A stretch of DNA of 28,389 nt from Sphingobium sp. CCH11-B1 (lineage in GTDB: Bacteria; Pseudomonadota; Alphaproteobacteria; Sphingomonadales; Sphingomonadaceae), in assembly GCF_001556865.1 (NCBI RefSeq), contig NZ_LSJY01000115.1, positions 1-28,389 of the forward strand. Direction: 5' to 3'. The position numbers and the translations under genes were made by a program. A model generated the notes under the pieces. That model was not told the DNA's origin. It did no database searches and saw only the letters and a program-made list of their open reading frames with translations. Positions 15,412 to 25,469 of the stretch are shown in pieces. How positions within the stretch are numbered: position 1 is the stretch's first letter; every line of letters starts with the position of its first letter.

Positions 15412-16815
15412 ATGTTGCCTGTCGTTTCCCCGACCTTCGTTTCGCTGCCCGCCCGCCTGTTGCGGGGCATCCGCCCCTGCCTGTCGGGCCTGTGCCTCTC
15501 CACCGCGCTGGTCGCGACCGCCGTCCAGCCGCTCGGCGCGCAGACGGTGGACGAGGATGCGATGGACGTCCAGTCGCAAGGCCTTAACCTGCCCAAGGAC
15601 CTGACCGTCTTTGGCAAGAGCGATCCCAACGTCCGCAAGGCGACGGCCATCGTCAACGGCCGCATCATCACCGGCACCGACGTCGATCAGCGCCTCGCCC
15701 TCATCATCACCGCCAATGGCGGCAAGGTGTCGGATGAGGAACGGGAGCGGCTGCGCGTGCAGGTGTTGCGCAACCTGATCGACGAGACGCTGGAGATTCA
15801 GGAAGCCGCTGCCAACGACATCAAGATCGCGCCCGAAGAAGTGAACCAGAGCTATGAGCGGGTCGCGGGCAATTTCCGCCGCTCGCCCGCTCAGTTCGAC
15901 GAATATCTGCGCAGCCAGGGCAGCAGCGCCGCCAGCATCAAGCGCCAGATCGAGGGCGAACTGGCGTGGAGCCGCCTCCAGCGCCGCAACATCCAGCCCT
16001 TCGTCAACGTGTCGGAAGAAGAAGTGAAGGCGGTGATCGATCGCCTGAACGCGGCCAAGGGCAGCGACGAATTCCGCCTCGGCGAAATCTATCTGTCGGC
16101 GACGCCCGAAAATCGCGAGCAGATCATCGCCAACGCGCGCAACATCATCGAACAGATTCGCAAGGGCGGCAGCTTCCAGGCCTATGCCCGGCAGTTTTCC
16201 GAAGCGTCGACGGCGGCGGTCGGCGGCGACCTGGGCTGGATCCGGCCCGCCCAGCTTCCCGCCGAACTGGCGCAGGCCGCGACCGAGATGCAGGTGGGCC
16301 AGATCGCCGGTCCGATCGAAACCGTCGGCGGCGTGTCGATCCTCTACGTCATCGACAAGCGCAAGGTCCTGACCGCCGATCCGCGCGATTCGCTGCTCAG
16401 CCTCAAGCAGCTGTCCGTCCTCTTCCCGCAGGGCACGACCAAGGAACAGGCGAGCGCCAAGGCCGCCAGCTTCGCCGCTGCCGTCAAGGAAATCAAAGGC
16501 TGCGGTCAGGCGAACGAGGTCGGCGCACGCGTCGGCGCGGACGTGGTCGACAATGACAATGTGAAGGTGCGCGACTTGCCGCCGCAGCTTCAGGACATCC
16601 TTATCAACCTTCAGGTGGGCGAAGCGACGCCGCCCTTCGGCTCGATCACCGACGGCGTGCGCGTGTTGGTGGTATGCGGCCGCGACGATCCGCAGTCCGC
16701 CGGCGCGCCCAACGCCGAACAGATACAGGCGCAGCTGGAGGAAGAACGGGTCAACAAGCGGGCGCGCATCTATCTGCGCGATCTTCGCCGCGATGCCGTC
16801 ATTGAATATAACTGA
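15412..16815 (+). CDS. surA: Periplasmic peptidyl-prolyl isomerase / chaperone SurA
   Basis: 467 aa. SurA escorts outer-membrane proteins such as LptD across the periplasm. A signal peptide (about 1-43, ending LGA) and the SurA N-terminal domain (about 75-200, IVNGRIITGTDVDQRLAL ... NLIDETLEIQEA) are clear. One good PpiC/parvulin domain follows (about 218-318, FRLGEIYLS ... FSEASTAAVGGDLGWI ... GQIAGPIETVGG). A second parvulin region (about 325-425) is degenerate, and a helix closes the chain as in the E. coli protein. GGAG at 15395-15398 is 13 bases from the ATG at 15412 and 4 from a TTG at 15403, so the exact start is uncertain. The 3' end overlaps pdxA by 23 bp. Confidence 0.92.
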   Translation: MLPVVSPTFVSLPARLLRGIRPCLSGLCLSTALVATAVQPLGAQTVDEDAMDVQSQGLNLPKDLTVFGKSDPNVRKATAIVNGRIITGTDVDQRLALIITANGGKVSDEERERLRVQVLRNLIDETLEIQEAAANDIKIAPEEVNQSYERVAGNFRRSPAQFDEYLRSQGSSAASIKRQIEGELAWSRLQRRNIQPFVNVSEEEVKAVIDRLNAAKGSDEFRLGEIYLSATPENREQIIANARNIIEQIRKGGSFQAYARQFSEASTAAVGGDLGWIRPAQLPAELAQAATEMQVGQIAGPIETVGGVSILYVIDKRKVLTADPRDSLLSLKQLSVLFPQGTTKEQASAKAASFAAAVKEIKGCGQANEVGARVGADVVDNDNVKVRDLPPQLQDILINLQVGEATPPFGSITDGVRVLVVCGRDDPQSAGAPNAEQIQAQLEEERVNKRARIYLRDLRRDAVIEYN

Positions 16816-17815
16816 CGCGCCCCTGCCCGCGCCCTTCGCCGTCTCGCTCGGTGATCCGGCGGGCATAGGCCCGGAAATCGTCGCCAAAAGCTGGGTGATG
16901 CGGGAGGCGCGCGGCCTGCCGCCCTTCTTCGCGGTGGGCGATCCCGCCTCGCTGCGCGCGGTCTGGCTCGGCCCGATCCAGTCGATCGCCGCGCCGGAGG
17001 AAGCGGCCGGCGTCTTCGCGTCCGCCCTGCCCTGCCTCCAGGTCGCTGACGCAGGGCCGGTCACGCCCGGCAGCCCGACCATCGATGGCGCGCGCACCGC
17101 GCTGGAGGCGCTGGAGGTGGCGGTCGGCCTCGCCCGCTCCGGTTCCGCCGCCGGCATCGTCACCGCGCCGGTGGGCAAGGAGCAGCTCTACAGCGTCGGC
17201 TTCACCCATCCCGGCCAGACCGAATTCATTGCCGAACGCTGCGGCGTCGCCCCGCACAACGCGGTCATGATGCTTGCCGGCCCGTCCTTGAAGGTCGTGC
17301 CGATCACCATCCACATCCCCCTGGCCGATGTATCGGCCGCGCTCAGCATCGACCTGATCCGGGCGCGGGCGCTTATCACGGCCAGGGGTTTGCAGCGCAG
17401 CTTCGGCATTGCCCGCCCCCGCCTGGTCGTCGCGGGCCTCAATCCCCACGCGGGGGAAAACGGCGCGCTCGGCCGGGAGGAGATCGACGTGATCCGCCCC
17501 GCGATCGAACTGTTGCAGGAGGACGGGCTGGACATTGTCGGCCCGGTTGCGGCCGATGGCATGTTCCACGCCCGCGCGCGGGAAAATTACGACGCGGCGC
17601 TCTGCATGTACCACGATCAGGCGCTGATCCCCATCAAGACGCTGAATTTCGACGAAGGCGTCAACATGACGCTGGGCCTGCCGATCGTGCGCACTTCGCC
17701 GGACCATGGCACCGCCTTCGGCATTGCGGGGAAGGACGTCGCCAATCCCGGCGCGATGATCGCCGCGCTCAAGATGGCCGCCGAATCCGCCCGCGCCCGC
17801 CTCCTCCATGGCTGA
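16793..17815 (+). CDS. pdxA: 4-hydroxythreonine-4-phosphate dehydrogenase
   Basis: 340 aa. PdxA oxidises 4-phosphohydroxy-L-threonine in the DXP-dependent pyridoxal phosphate pathway. The start [12 protein letters not shown] (18-29) is the family signature. The three metal-binding His are visible in ITIHIPL (His174), NPHAGE (His219) and YHDQALIP (His274), along with FTHPGQTEF (137-145) and TSPDHGTAF. The ATG lies inside the end of surA in another frame and the stop overlaps the rsmA start by eight bases, so the three genes are tightly coupled. The lack of a free Shine-Dalgarno sequence fits coupled translation. Confidence 0.97.
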   Translation: MPSLNITDAPLPAPFAVSLGDPAGIGPEIVAKSWVMREARGLPPFFAVGDPASLRAVWLGPIQSIAAPEEAAGVFASALPCLQVADAGPVTPGSPTIDGARTALEALEVAVGLARSGSAAGIVTAPVGKEQLYSVGFTHPGQTEFIAERCGVAPHNAVMMLAGPSLKVVPITIHIPLADVSAALSIDLIRARALITARGLQRSFGIARPRLVVAGLNPHAGENGALGREEIDVIRPAIELLQEDGLDIVGPVAADGMFHARARENYDAALCMYHDQALIPIKTLNFDEGVNMTLGLPIVRTSPDHGTAFGIAGKDVANPGAMIAALKMAAESARARLLHG

Positions 17816-18656
17816 CATGGCCCCGGCGCCAAGGTCAGCCCTGCCGCCGCTGCGCGACGTCATCGCGCGCCACGGCCTGGCCGCCAGCAAGGCGCTGGGG
17901 CAGAATTTCCTTCTCGACGAACAGCTGCTCGACCGTATCGCCGCCATTCCCGGACCGCTGGAAGGCCAACCCGCTTTCGAGGTCGGCCCTGGTCCCGGCG
18001 GCCTCACCCGCGCGATCCTGCGGGCCGGCGCGCGGCTGGTCGCGGTGGAGCGCGACGATCGCTGCCTTCCCGCGCTCGCCGAAGTGCAGGATGCCTTTCC
18101 CGGTCAGCTCCGCGTCATCGCCGGCGACGCGATGCAGGTCGACGCGCGCGCGGAGGCAGGCGACGGCGCGCACATCATTGCCAACCTGCCCTATAATGTC
18201 GGCACCCCGCTGCTGGTCGGCTGGCTCTCCGCCGACTGGTCGCCGCTTCCCTGGTGGAACAGCCTGACGCTCATGTTCCAGATGGAGGTCGCCGAACGCA
18301 TCGTCGCGAAACCCGGAACGGATCATTATGGCCGGCTCGCCGTCCTGTCCCAGTGGCGCAGCGACGCGCGCATCGCGATGAAGGTTCACCGCAGCGCCTT
18401 CACCCCGCCGCCCAAGGTCATGTCTGCGGTGGTGCACCTGACGCCCAAGTCCGCGCCTGAAGGGGTCGCGCTCAGGCATCTGGAGCGCCTCACCGCCGCC
18501 GCATTCGGCCAGCGCCGCAAGATGCTGCGCCAGAGCCTCAAGGGCCTGCCAGGCGCACTGGATGCGCTGGCGCGGGTCGGCATCGATCCGCAGCGCCGCG
18601 CGGAAACGGTCAGCGTCGAGGAATTTGTCGAAGTGGCGCGGATTTTAGGCCGTTGA
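17808..18656 (+). CDS. rsmA: 16S rRNA dimethyladenosine transferase (KsgA)
   Basis: 282 aa. RsmA dimethylates the two adjacent adenines (1518/1519) near the 3' end of 16S rRNA late in small-subunit assembly. Motifs: ALGQNFLLD (29-37), the SAM loop VGPGPGGLT (59-67), Glu81 for the ribose, GDAM, and the target-base motif NLPYN (126-130). The C-terminal helical domain carries the expected [14 protein letters not shown]. The start ATG lies within the last codons of pdxA, continuing the overlapping gene run. A 50-bp gap then separates it from the pseudouridine synthase. Confidence 0.97.
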   Translation: MADMAPAPRSALPPLRDVIARHGLAASKALGQNFLLDEQLLDRIAAIPGPLEGQPAFEVGPGPGGLTRAILRAGARLVAVERDDRCLPALAEVQDAFPGQLRVIAGDAMQVDARAEAGDGAHIIANLPYNVGTPLLVGWLSADWSPLPWWNSLTLMFQMEVAERIVAKPGTDHYGRLAVLSQWRSDARIAMKVHRSAFTPPPKVMSAVVHLTPKSAPEGVALRHLERLTAAAFGQRRKMLRQSLKGLPGALDALARVGIDPQRRAETVSVEEFVEVARILGR

Positions 18657-18706
18657 CCGGCGGTCTCGAAAAATTCCCGTTCCCCGGCGCATTGAGGCGC
18701 TAGCCC

Positions 18707-19255
18707 ATGCCGCGCCTGATCCTGTTCAACAAACCCTATGACATGCTGTCGCAGTTTACCGACCGGAACAGCCCGACGACGCGCGCCACCCTGTCGGACT
18801 GCATCGCCATCCCGCACGTCTATCCCGCCGGCCGGCTGGACCGCGACAGCGAAGGGCTGCTGCTGCTGACCGATGACGGCCGGCTCCAGGCGCGCATCGC
18901 CGACCCGAAGTTCAAGCTGCCGAAAACCTATCTGGTCCAGGTGGAAGGCGATGTGACGGACGATGCGCTCGCCACCCTGCGCGGCGGCGTCCTGCTGAAG
19001 GACGGCATGACCCGCCCGGCGCAGGCGGAGCGGATCGACGCGCCCGACATCTGGCCGCGCGATCCGCCGATCCGGGTGCGCCAGACCGTGCCGGACAGCT
19101 GGATTCGCCTTACCATCCGCGAAGGCCGCAACCGTCAGGTGCGGCGCATGACGGCGGCCGTGGGCCACCCCACGCTGCGGCTGGTGCGCTGGTCGATCGG
19201 GGACTGGACGCTCGCAGGCCTCTCACCGGGCGCGTGGCGCGAGGACGCTGCTTGA
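18707..19255 (+). CDS. Pseudouridine synthase, RsuA/RluE-like
   Basis: 182 aa with no S4 domain, the compact form seen in RluE (23S rRNA U2457). The signature [14 protein letters not shown] carries the catalytic Asp45; [11 protein letters not shown] and the [11 protein letters not shown] segment near the C-terminus are also typical. Its length and lack of an S4 domain argue for RluE over RsuA or RluB, but the exact target uridine is inference. The ATG at 18707 has no strong Shine-Dalgarno. It may be cotranscribed with rsmA. It faces the TPR gene across a strong hairpin. Confidence 0.88.
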   Translation: MPRLILFNKPYDMLSQFTDRNSPTTRATLSDCIAIPHVYPAGRLDRDSEGLLLLTDDGRLQARIADPKFKLPKTYLVQVEGDVTDDALATLRGGVLLKDGMTRPAQAERIDAPDIWPRDPPIRVRQTVPDSWIRLTIREGRNRQVRRMTAAVGHPTLRLVRWSIGDWTLAGLSPGAWREDAA

Positions 19256-19262
19256 CGGCCAA

Positions 19263-19295
19263 GGCTGGGATCGCCGGCAAAGACCGGCGCCAGCC
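19263..19295. terminator. Long GC-rich hairpin between convergent genes
   Basis: GGCTGG (19263-19268) pairs with CCAGCC (19290-19295), and CGCCGG (19272-19277) pairs with CCGGCG (19284-19289), with a 3-nt bulge and the loop CAAAGA. It sits between the stops of the pseudouridine synthase and TPR genes. There is no T run, so it could instead be an extragenic palindrome. Confidence 0.5.
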
Positions 19296-19339
19296 CTCAG
19301 CATATTGCCAACGCCATGCGCGCGACCATGCGCGCTCGC

Positions 19340-19858
19340 TTATTGCGTCTCGGTCGGCACCTTGTTCGGGGCGGGCACCGCGGACTTGTCGGTCATCGCC
19401 ACGGCGGGCGGCCCTTTCTGGATCGCGGCGGACAGCCTGGTCACCGGCGCGCAATCGGCCTTGCACAGCTTCTGCGCCTGCGCCAGCACCTCCTTCGCCC
19501 GCGCCACCGCGCCCTTCTCCATCATCGCCTCGCCCTGACCCGCAAGCGCCACGACATCGGTGGGGTCGAGCAACAGCGCTTCCTTGTACAGCCGGATCGC
19601 CTTGCCCTGCAGCCCCTGCGCGCGCGCAACCTCCGCCAGTTCGACATAGGCGGCACGATTGCGGGGATCGACCGCCAGCGCGCTTTCCAGCGCATCGGTC
19701 GCACCGTTCAAGTTACCGGCCCGATGGGCTGCCTCGCCCGCCTTCTGCCATTCGATCGACTGGGGATTGATCTGATTGTCGGGCTTCTGGCTGAGACCGA
19801 CGCTGGACACGGTGGCCAGAACGGCGGCAAGGGCAATCGAGGCAGGGGTAAAACGCAT
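19340..19858 (-). CDS. Exported TPR-repeat protein
   Basis: 172 aa. A signal peptide (about 1-23, [19 protein letters not shown]) is followed by two to three tetratricopeptide repeats (about 38-135). The clearest are [29 protein letters not shown] and the next [29 protein letters not shown] (residues in pairs of about 34). A Pro/Ala-rich tail ends the chain and two Cys (KLCKADC) may pair in the periplasm. The ATG at 19858 has GGAG six bases upstream; the frame open to 19924 has no signal. TPR units mediate protein contacts; the partner is unknown. It lies 72 bp downstream of rsmB on the same strand and may share its transcript. Confidence 0.85.
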   Translation of the reverse strand: MRFTPASIALAAVLATVSSVGLSQKPDNQINPQSIEWQKAGEAAHRAGNLNGATDALESALAVDPRNRAAYVELAEVARAQGLQGKAIRLYKEALLLDPTDVVALAGQGEAMMEKGAVARAKEVLAQAQKLCKADCAPVTRLSAAIQKGPPAVAMTDKSAVPAPNKVPTETQ

Positions 19859-19930
19859 CACTAACTCCGGCCATGTTTCAGGCGTTGATTCTCGATCCTC
19901 GCGATTTTGCAGCCGCTTGTCCATGGTCGA

Positions 19931-21109
19931 TTATGACGGCTTCCGGCGCATCCGCGCGAAGAAGAAGCCGTCCGTCCCGTCATGGCCGGGCGTCAGCAGC
20001 CATCCCGCCCCGTGCGCCCGCCCGACCGGCAGCGCCGCCGGCTCGGCCGTCCACCCCACATTGCGGCTGATGAAAGCGTCCACCTGATCGCGCCCCTCCC
20101 GATCCGTCAATGCGCATGTGGCATAGACCAGCGCGCCGCCGGGCGCCACCAGCGGCGCGGCGAAATCCAGTATCCGCGCCTGCTCGGCCACCAGCCGGTC
20201 GAGCCGCGCCGGGGTCAGCCGCCAGCGCGCTTCGGGATTGCGCCGCCAGGTTCCCGTGCCCGAACAAGGCGCGTCCACCAGCACCATGTCGGCCTGTCCG
20301 GTCAGCCGCTCCAGCCCCCGCGCCTCATGATTTTGATCGATCAGCCGCGTTTCGATGAAGGTTGCGCCTGCCCGCTGCGCCCGCGGCTCCAGCCGGGCAA
20401 GGCGCGAGCGGATCGTATCGGCAGCGATCAGCGTCCCGCGCCCTTCCATCGCGGCGGCCAGCGCCAGCGTCTTGCCGCCCGCCCCGGCGCACAGGTCGAT
20501 GGCGATCATGCCCGGCCGCGCCTCGCACGCCGCAACGATCAACTGGCTGCCCGCATCCTGCACCTCGACCAGGCCGTCCTTCCATGCGGCCGACTGCTCG
20601 ACGGGAAAGCCTTCGGGCAGGCGCAGCGCGTCGGGCACGCCGGCGACCGGCTCTGCCTCCGGTAAAAGCGGCAGGACAGCCGCCGGCTCCGCTTTCAGCC
20701 GGTTGACGCGCAGGTCCACGGGCGCCCGCCCCAGCAACGCGTCCTGCTCTACGTGAGCCGCCAGCAGCGGCGCGAGCCAGCCAGGCACAGACCCGCCCTG
20801 CGCCCCCGCCTCTCCCGGTTCGATCGGCAGCGGCGCGTGCGGCGATCCGTCGAACAGCGCGGCGACGTCCGGCCGCTCCAGCGCCAGCCCGATCATCGCC
20901 GCCCGTCCCGTCTCCGGTCGCTCGCCAGCGCGGCGGATGGCGTCATAGACATGATCCCGCACCGCCCGGCGGTCACGCGACCCGGCGTAGCGCCGCTCCT
21001 TGAAATAGCGCGCGATCAACGTGTCCGCCGCCGGGCCGCCATCGCGCGCCGACGCAATGATCGCGTCCAGCAAGTCGATCGCGGCCTGTATGCGGGCGGC
21101 GGGCGTCAT
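19931..21109 (-). CDS. RsmB/NOP-family rRNA m5C methyltransferase
   Basis: 392 aa. The N-terminal helical NusB-like part (about 1-110) and the Rossmann methyltransferase domain (about 195-390) match the RsmB architecture, which methylates 16S rRNA at a cytosine (967 in E. coli). SAM is bound at DLCAGAGGKT (205-214). The two catalytic cysteines are Cys282 in VDAPCSGTGTWRRNPE and Cys332 in YATCALTDREG. The N-terminal domain is shorter than in E. coli RsmB, as is usual for alphaproteobacterial members, so the exact target site is inferred. It starts 12 bp after the guaB stop, so both are probably on one message. Confidence 0.9.
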   Translation of the reverse strand: MTPAARIQAAIDLLDAIIASARDGGPAADTLIARYFKERRYAGSRDRRAVRDHVYDAIRRAGERPETGRAAMIGLALERPDVAALFDGSPHAPLPIEPGEAGAQGGSVPGWLAPLLAAHVEQDALLGRAPVDLRVNRLKAEPAAVLPLLPEAEPVAGVPDALRLPEGFPVEQSAAWKDGLVEVQDAGSQLIVAACEARPGMIAIDLCAGAGGKTLALAAAMEGRGTLIAADTIRSRLARLEPRAQRAGATFIETRLIDQNHEARGLERLTGQADMVLVDAPCSGTGTWRRNPEARWRLTPARLDRLVAEQARILDFAAPLVAPGGALVYATCALTDREGRDQVDAFISRNVGWTAEPAALPVGRAHGAGWLLTPGHDGTDGFFFARMRRKPS

Positions 21110-21121
21110 GCCGCGCAGCCC

Positions 21122-22750
<1,629 letters not shown>

Positions 22751-23218
22751 TCAGGCGATCGCCGCGGACGTTTCGCACAGCGCCTTGAACTGCGCCATCA
22801 TCTGTCCCCATCCGGCCTCGAAGCCCATCTCCTCGTGCCGCGCCTTGCCCTCCGCGTCCCAATGCCGCGCGGTCGCGGTGAAACGGGTGCCATCATCCTG
22901 CGCCGCAAAATCCCAGATCGCCGTCAGGAACGGCGCCTGCGGAATCCATCCCGCGCGAAAGGCGTCGGTGGTCACGACCCGCCTGCCCGGAACCACCTCC
23001 AGGAACACGCCCTCCATGGGGCCGGTCTCCTCGCCATCGGGGCCGAACATCTGCACCGCGCTGCGGCCGCCGGGGCGCATATCCTCTTCGATCACCTCGG
23101 CCCGCCAGGGCTTGGGGCAGAACCATTGGTCCTTAAGGTCGGTCCACACTTTCCAGCAGATTTCGGGCGGCGCGGCGACCAGGCAGCTCACCGACAGTTC
23201 GTGGATCTCGTCGCTCAC
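22751..23218 (-). CDS. SRPBCC (START/AHSA1-like) domain protein
   Basis: 155 aa. A single SRPBCC fold of the AHSA1/activator type: a beta-strand start (SVSCLVAAPPEICWKVWTD), the PGGRSAVQMFGPDG hairpin, the VFLEVVPGRRVVTTDAF strand pair and the long C-terminal helix GWGQMMAQFKAL lining a hydrophobic cavity. Such proteins bind or transform lipophilic small molecules; the ligand is unknown. The GTG start overlaps the stop of the PhnB-like gene (GTGA), so it is the last gene of a coupled five-gene operon. Confidence 0.85.
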   Translation of the reverse strand: MSDEIHELSVSCLVAAPPEICWKVWTDLKDQWFCPKPWRAEVIEEDMRPGGRSAVQMFGPDGEETGPMEGVFLEVVPGRRVVTTDAFRAGWIPQAPFLTAIWDFAAQDDGTRFTATARHWDAEGKARHEEMGFEAGWGQMMAQFKALCETSAAIA

Positions 23219-23709
23219 ACGCTCTCTCCCTCGAAAGCCGCCTGCATGGCGGCGCTATCCAGCTTCTGCATCGTCATCATGACCGCCATCATCCGGGCGA
23301 TGCCCGCCCGGTCGCCGCTGCGGTAATTGGCCATGATGCCGCGCGTCGCCAATTGCCAGGACAGGCCATATTTGTCCTTCACCCATCCGCACGGTCCCGG
23401 CGATCCGCCATCGGCGGTCAGCGCGTCGAAATAGCGGTCCAGTTCCGCCTGGTCCTCGCACGTGACGGACAGCGACACCGCTTCGTTGAAGGTGAAGTGC
23501 GGCCCGCCGTTCAGCGCCTGGTAGCTCTGGCCGCGCAGCGTGAATTCGACCAGCAGCACCCGGTCTTCCGGCACAGGCGCGGGCGTCGGATTATCCTGCG
23601 GATAATGGCTGATATGGTCCACAGACCCGCCGAACACCGACACGTAAAAGCGCGCCGCTTCCTCCGCCTGCCCGTCGAACCAGAGGCAGGGCACGATCCT
23701 GTCCGTCAT
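23215..23709 (-). CDS. PhnB-like VOC-fold protein
   Basis: 164 aa. The sequence is PhnB-like (the 3-demethylubiquinone methyltransferase-labelled branch of the VOC superfamily): IVPCLWFDGQAEEAARFYVSVFG, LVEFTLRGQSYQALNGGP, FNEAVSLSVTCEDQAELDRYFDAL and CGWVKDKYGLSWQ. The branch name is historical; methyltransferase activity is not implied. The start ATG at 23709 overlaps the upstream gene as ATGA, and the stop overlaps the SRPBCC start as GTGA. The extra N-terminal frame to 23775 is inside the upstream gene. Confidence 0.88.
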   Translation of the reverse strand: MTDRIVPCLWFDGQAEEAARFYVSVFGGSVDHISHYPQDNPTPAPVPEDRVLLVEFTLRGQSYQALNGGPHFTFNEAVSLSVTCEDQAELDRYFDALTADGGSPGPCGWVKDKYGLSWQLATRGIMANYRSGDRAGIARMMAVMMTMQKLDSAAMQAAFEGESV

Positions 23710-24506
23710 GCCTGCCCCCTGCCGCCGACCAGCGCGAACATCGCGCCCTGTGGATCGGCCGCCTGGATGATCCATCCGCCGCCCGGCACCTCCATCGGCC
23801 CATTGAGCACCTGGCCGCCGCCCGCCTGCACCTTGGCGACCGCTTCATCGATGTCGCCCACGACGAAGTAGAACAGCCAGACGGGCGCCGGCACTTCCTT
23901 GGGCCGGGGCATGATGCCGCCGGTCATGCTCTGGAAATCGGTCCCGCCGGTCTGGGACACCAGCTGGTAGGAACCCATCTCGCCCATGTCCATCGCCTCG
24001 CCCCTCGTCCAGCCCAACTGTCCGGTGTAGAAGGCAAGGTCGCGGTCGAAATCGCCGCTGTATAGTTCGTGCCAGCCGACATGACCCGGCGCCATCGGCG
24101 GCGCGGGCTCCATCCCGTCCGGGCTGTTGCCCCTGAGCAGCATGAAGACCGCGCCGCCCGGATCGCTCATCACGGCGAAGCGGCCCACGCCCGGAATATC
24201 CTCGGGCGCGCGCATCACCTTGCCGCCCGCCGCGCTCAGCCGCGCCGCATCGGCGTCGACATCGGCCGATCCGACATAACCGCCCCACCAGGGCGACATG
24301 CCGCATTGCTTGGCTTCGGCCGGGATCGCCATCACCCCGCCCATCGCGCCCGCGCTGCCGGACAGGACATGATAGGGGTCGTCCGTCCGCTCCCCGCCGA
24401 AGGGTTGCGATGTCCAGCCGAGCACGTCGCCATAGAAGGCGAGCGCGGCCTGCGGATCGCTGGTCATCAATTCATACCAGAAGAATTTGCCGGTCGGATC
24501 AGCCAT
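23706..24506 (-). CDS. Double-domain VOC (glyoxalase/bleomycin-resistance fold) protein
   Basis: 266 aa with two VOC modules in tandem, about 5-125 (FFWYELMTSDPQAALAFYGDVLGW ... FAVMSDPGGAVFMLL) and about 138-260 (VGWHELYSGDFDRDLAFYTGQLGW ... IIQAADPQGAMFAL). Two fused modules can form a complete metal-dependent site in one chain, as in the hydroxylase-like CFP30/27 group. The usual metal ligands are only partly present, so catalysis is uncertain. AGGGAGAGG precedes the ATG at 24506. It lies 18 bp after the DUF1428 gene and its end overlaps the PhnB-like start. Confidence 0.88.
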   Translation of the reverse strand: MADPTGKFFWYELMTSDPQAALAFYGDVLGWTSQPFGGERTDDPYHVLSGSAGAMGGVMAIPAEAKQCGMSPWWGGYVGSADVDADAARLSAAGGKVMRAPEDIPGVGRFAVMSDPGGAVFMLLRGNSPDGMEPAPPMAPGHVGWHELYSGDFDRDLAFYTGQLGWTRGEAMDMGEMGSYQLVSQTGGTDFQSMTGGIMPRPKEVPAPVWLFYFVVGDIDEAVAKVQAGGGQVLNGPMEVPGGGWIIQAADPQGAMFALVGGRGQA

Positions 24507-24524
24507 CGGTCCTCTCCCTTCCTG

Positions 24525-24887
24525 TCAGGCGCTGGCGTCGACCAGCACCTCGAAACCGCCGTAGATCAGTCGCGCGCCGATGAAGGGCATGTCCTCGCCC
24601 TCCTTGGGCTGCATGCGGGGATCGACCATCACCTTGGCGGAACCGGCGTCGCGGGTTTCCTTGTCAGGCCATTCGATCCACGAAAAGACGACCTCCTCGC
24701 CCTCTTCGGCGATCACGGCGGTGCGGAAGTCGTTGACCTTGCCCGGCTTGATGTCGTTCGCCCAGCATTCGACCACGCGGGTCGCGCCATGTTCGATGAA
24801 GATCGGCGCGGCATAGGCCGCCACTTCCCTGTACCGTTCCTTGTTGCCCTTGGGCACCGGGATCACAAATCCGTCCATATAAGCCAT
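24525..24887 (-). CDS. DUF1428 family protein (YbaA-like)
   Basis: 120 aa, the standard DUF1428 length. The N-terminus MAYMDGFVIPVPKGNKERYRE, the VVECWANDI strand and the central FSWIEWPDKETRD are typical. It is a small dimeric ferredoxin-like (alpha+beta barrel) fold of unknown biochemical role. A good Shine-Dalgarno (GAGGAGA, six bases from ATG) is present. It sits between two VOC genes with gaps of 16 and 18 bp, so it belongs to the same transcription unit. Confidence 0.88.
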   Translation of the reverse strand: MAYMDGFVIPVPKGNKERYREVAAYAAPIFIEHGATRVVECWANDIKPGKVNDFRTAVIAEEGEEVVFSWIEWPDKETRDAGSAKVMVDPRMQPKEGEDMPFIGARLIYGGFEVLVDASA

Positions 24888-24903
24888 CGCGTCTCTCCTC
24901 TTG

Positions 24904-25347
24904 TCAGGCGGCGACGGTCGCGGCGCGGTTCGCCTCGATCGCAGCCATCACGTCCATCCAGCAGAAATCCCACATATGCCCGTCCGGATCGGCAAAGCCG
25001 CGTCCGTACATGAAGCCATGATCCTGCACCGGGTTGGGCTCCGTGCCGCCTGCCGCCAGCGCGCGTGCCATCACCGCGTCCACCGCCTCGCGGCTGTCCT
25101 CCGTCAGGCACAGCCCCATCTGCACGACCTCCCGCGCATCGGCGATCGGGCGCTCGGTGAAAGTGGCGAAGCGCTCCCGCGTCAGCAGCATCGCGTGGAT
25201 CGTGTCGGAAAAGCTCATCATCTGGGCGCTGCCGTCCGCGAAATCGTCGTTCCGCACCGCGCCCACCGCTTCGTAAAAGGCGATGGACGCTGGCAGGTCG
25301 CGGACCGGCAGGTTGACGAACATCATCTTGGGCGTCTGGTTTGACAT
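24904..25347 (-). CDS. VOC-family protein, first gene of the detoxification-like operon
   Basis: 147 aa, one VOC module: MMFVNLPVRDLPASIAFYEAVGA, the central MMSFSDTIHAMLLTRERF, and GFMYGRGFADPDGHMWDFCWMD at the end. The HMWDF His-Glu/Asp site is the typical end of a VOC metal or ligand site. The ATG at 25347 has GGGAGAG in good position; the frame to 25404 adds an unrelated basic leader. It is the first gene of the five-gene minus-strand operon and diverges from the HxlR-SCP2 regulator across about 120 bp. Confidence 0.88.
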   Translation of the reverse strand: MSNQTPKMMFVNLPVRDLPASIAFYEAVGAVRNDDFADGSAQMMSFSDTIHAMLLTRERFATFTERPIADAREVVQMGLCLTEDSREAVDAVMARALAAGGTEPNPVQDHGFMYGRGFADPDGHMWDFCWMDVMAAIEANRAATVAA

Positions 25348-25407
25348 TCGATCTCTCCCTTCGAATGGCTGCCGGCCGGTCGCGCGTCCCTTGCCGCGAC
25401 TCACCGC

Positions 25408-25436
25408 TTGAACTTTGTGCGCCTCTGAATTATTAA
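25408..25436 (+). promoter_or_regulatory. Putative promoter of the HxlR-SCP2 gene
   Basis: TTGAAC (25408-25413) and TATTAA (25431-25436) are 17 bp apart and each matches four of six consensus bases, in an AT-rich island unlike the coding surroundings. The start of transcription would be near 25443, about 27 bases before the ATG. Confidence 0.5.
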
Positions 25437-25448
25437 AAGCAACAGGTA

Positions 25449-25465
25449 AGTTAGAAAAGATAACT
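25449..25465. promoter_or_regulatory. Candidate HxlR operator
   Basis: AGTTA (25449-25453) and TAACT (25461-25465) form an inverted repeat with a 7-nt spacer just after the presumed transcription start and five bases before the HxlR-SCP2 ATG. HxlR regulators commonly bind such AT-rich dyads and autoregulate; binding is inferred. Confidence 0.4.
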
Positions 25466-25469
25466 AAAT

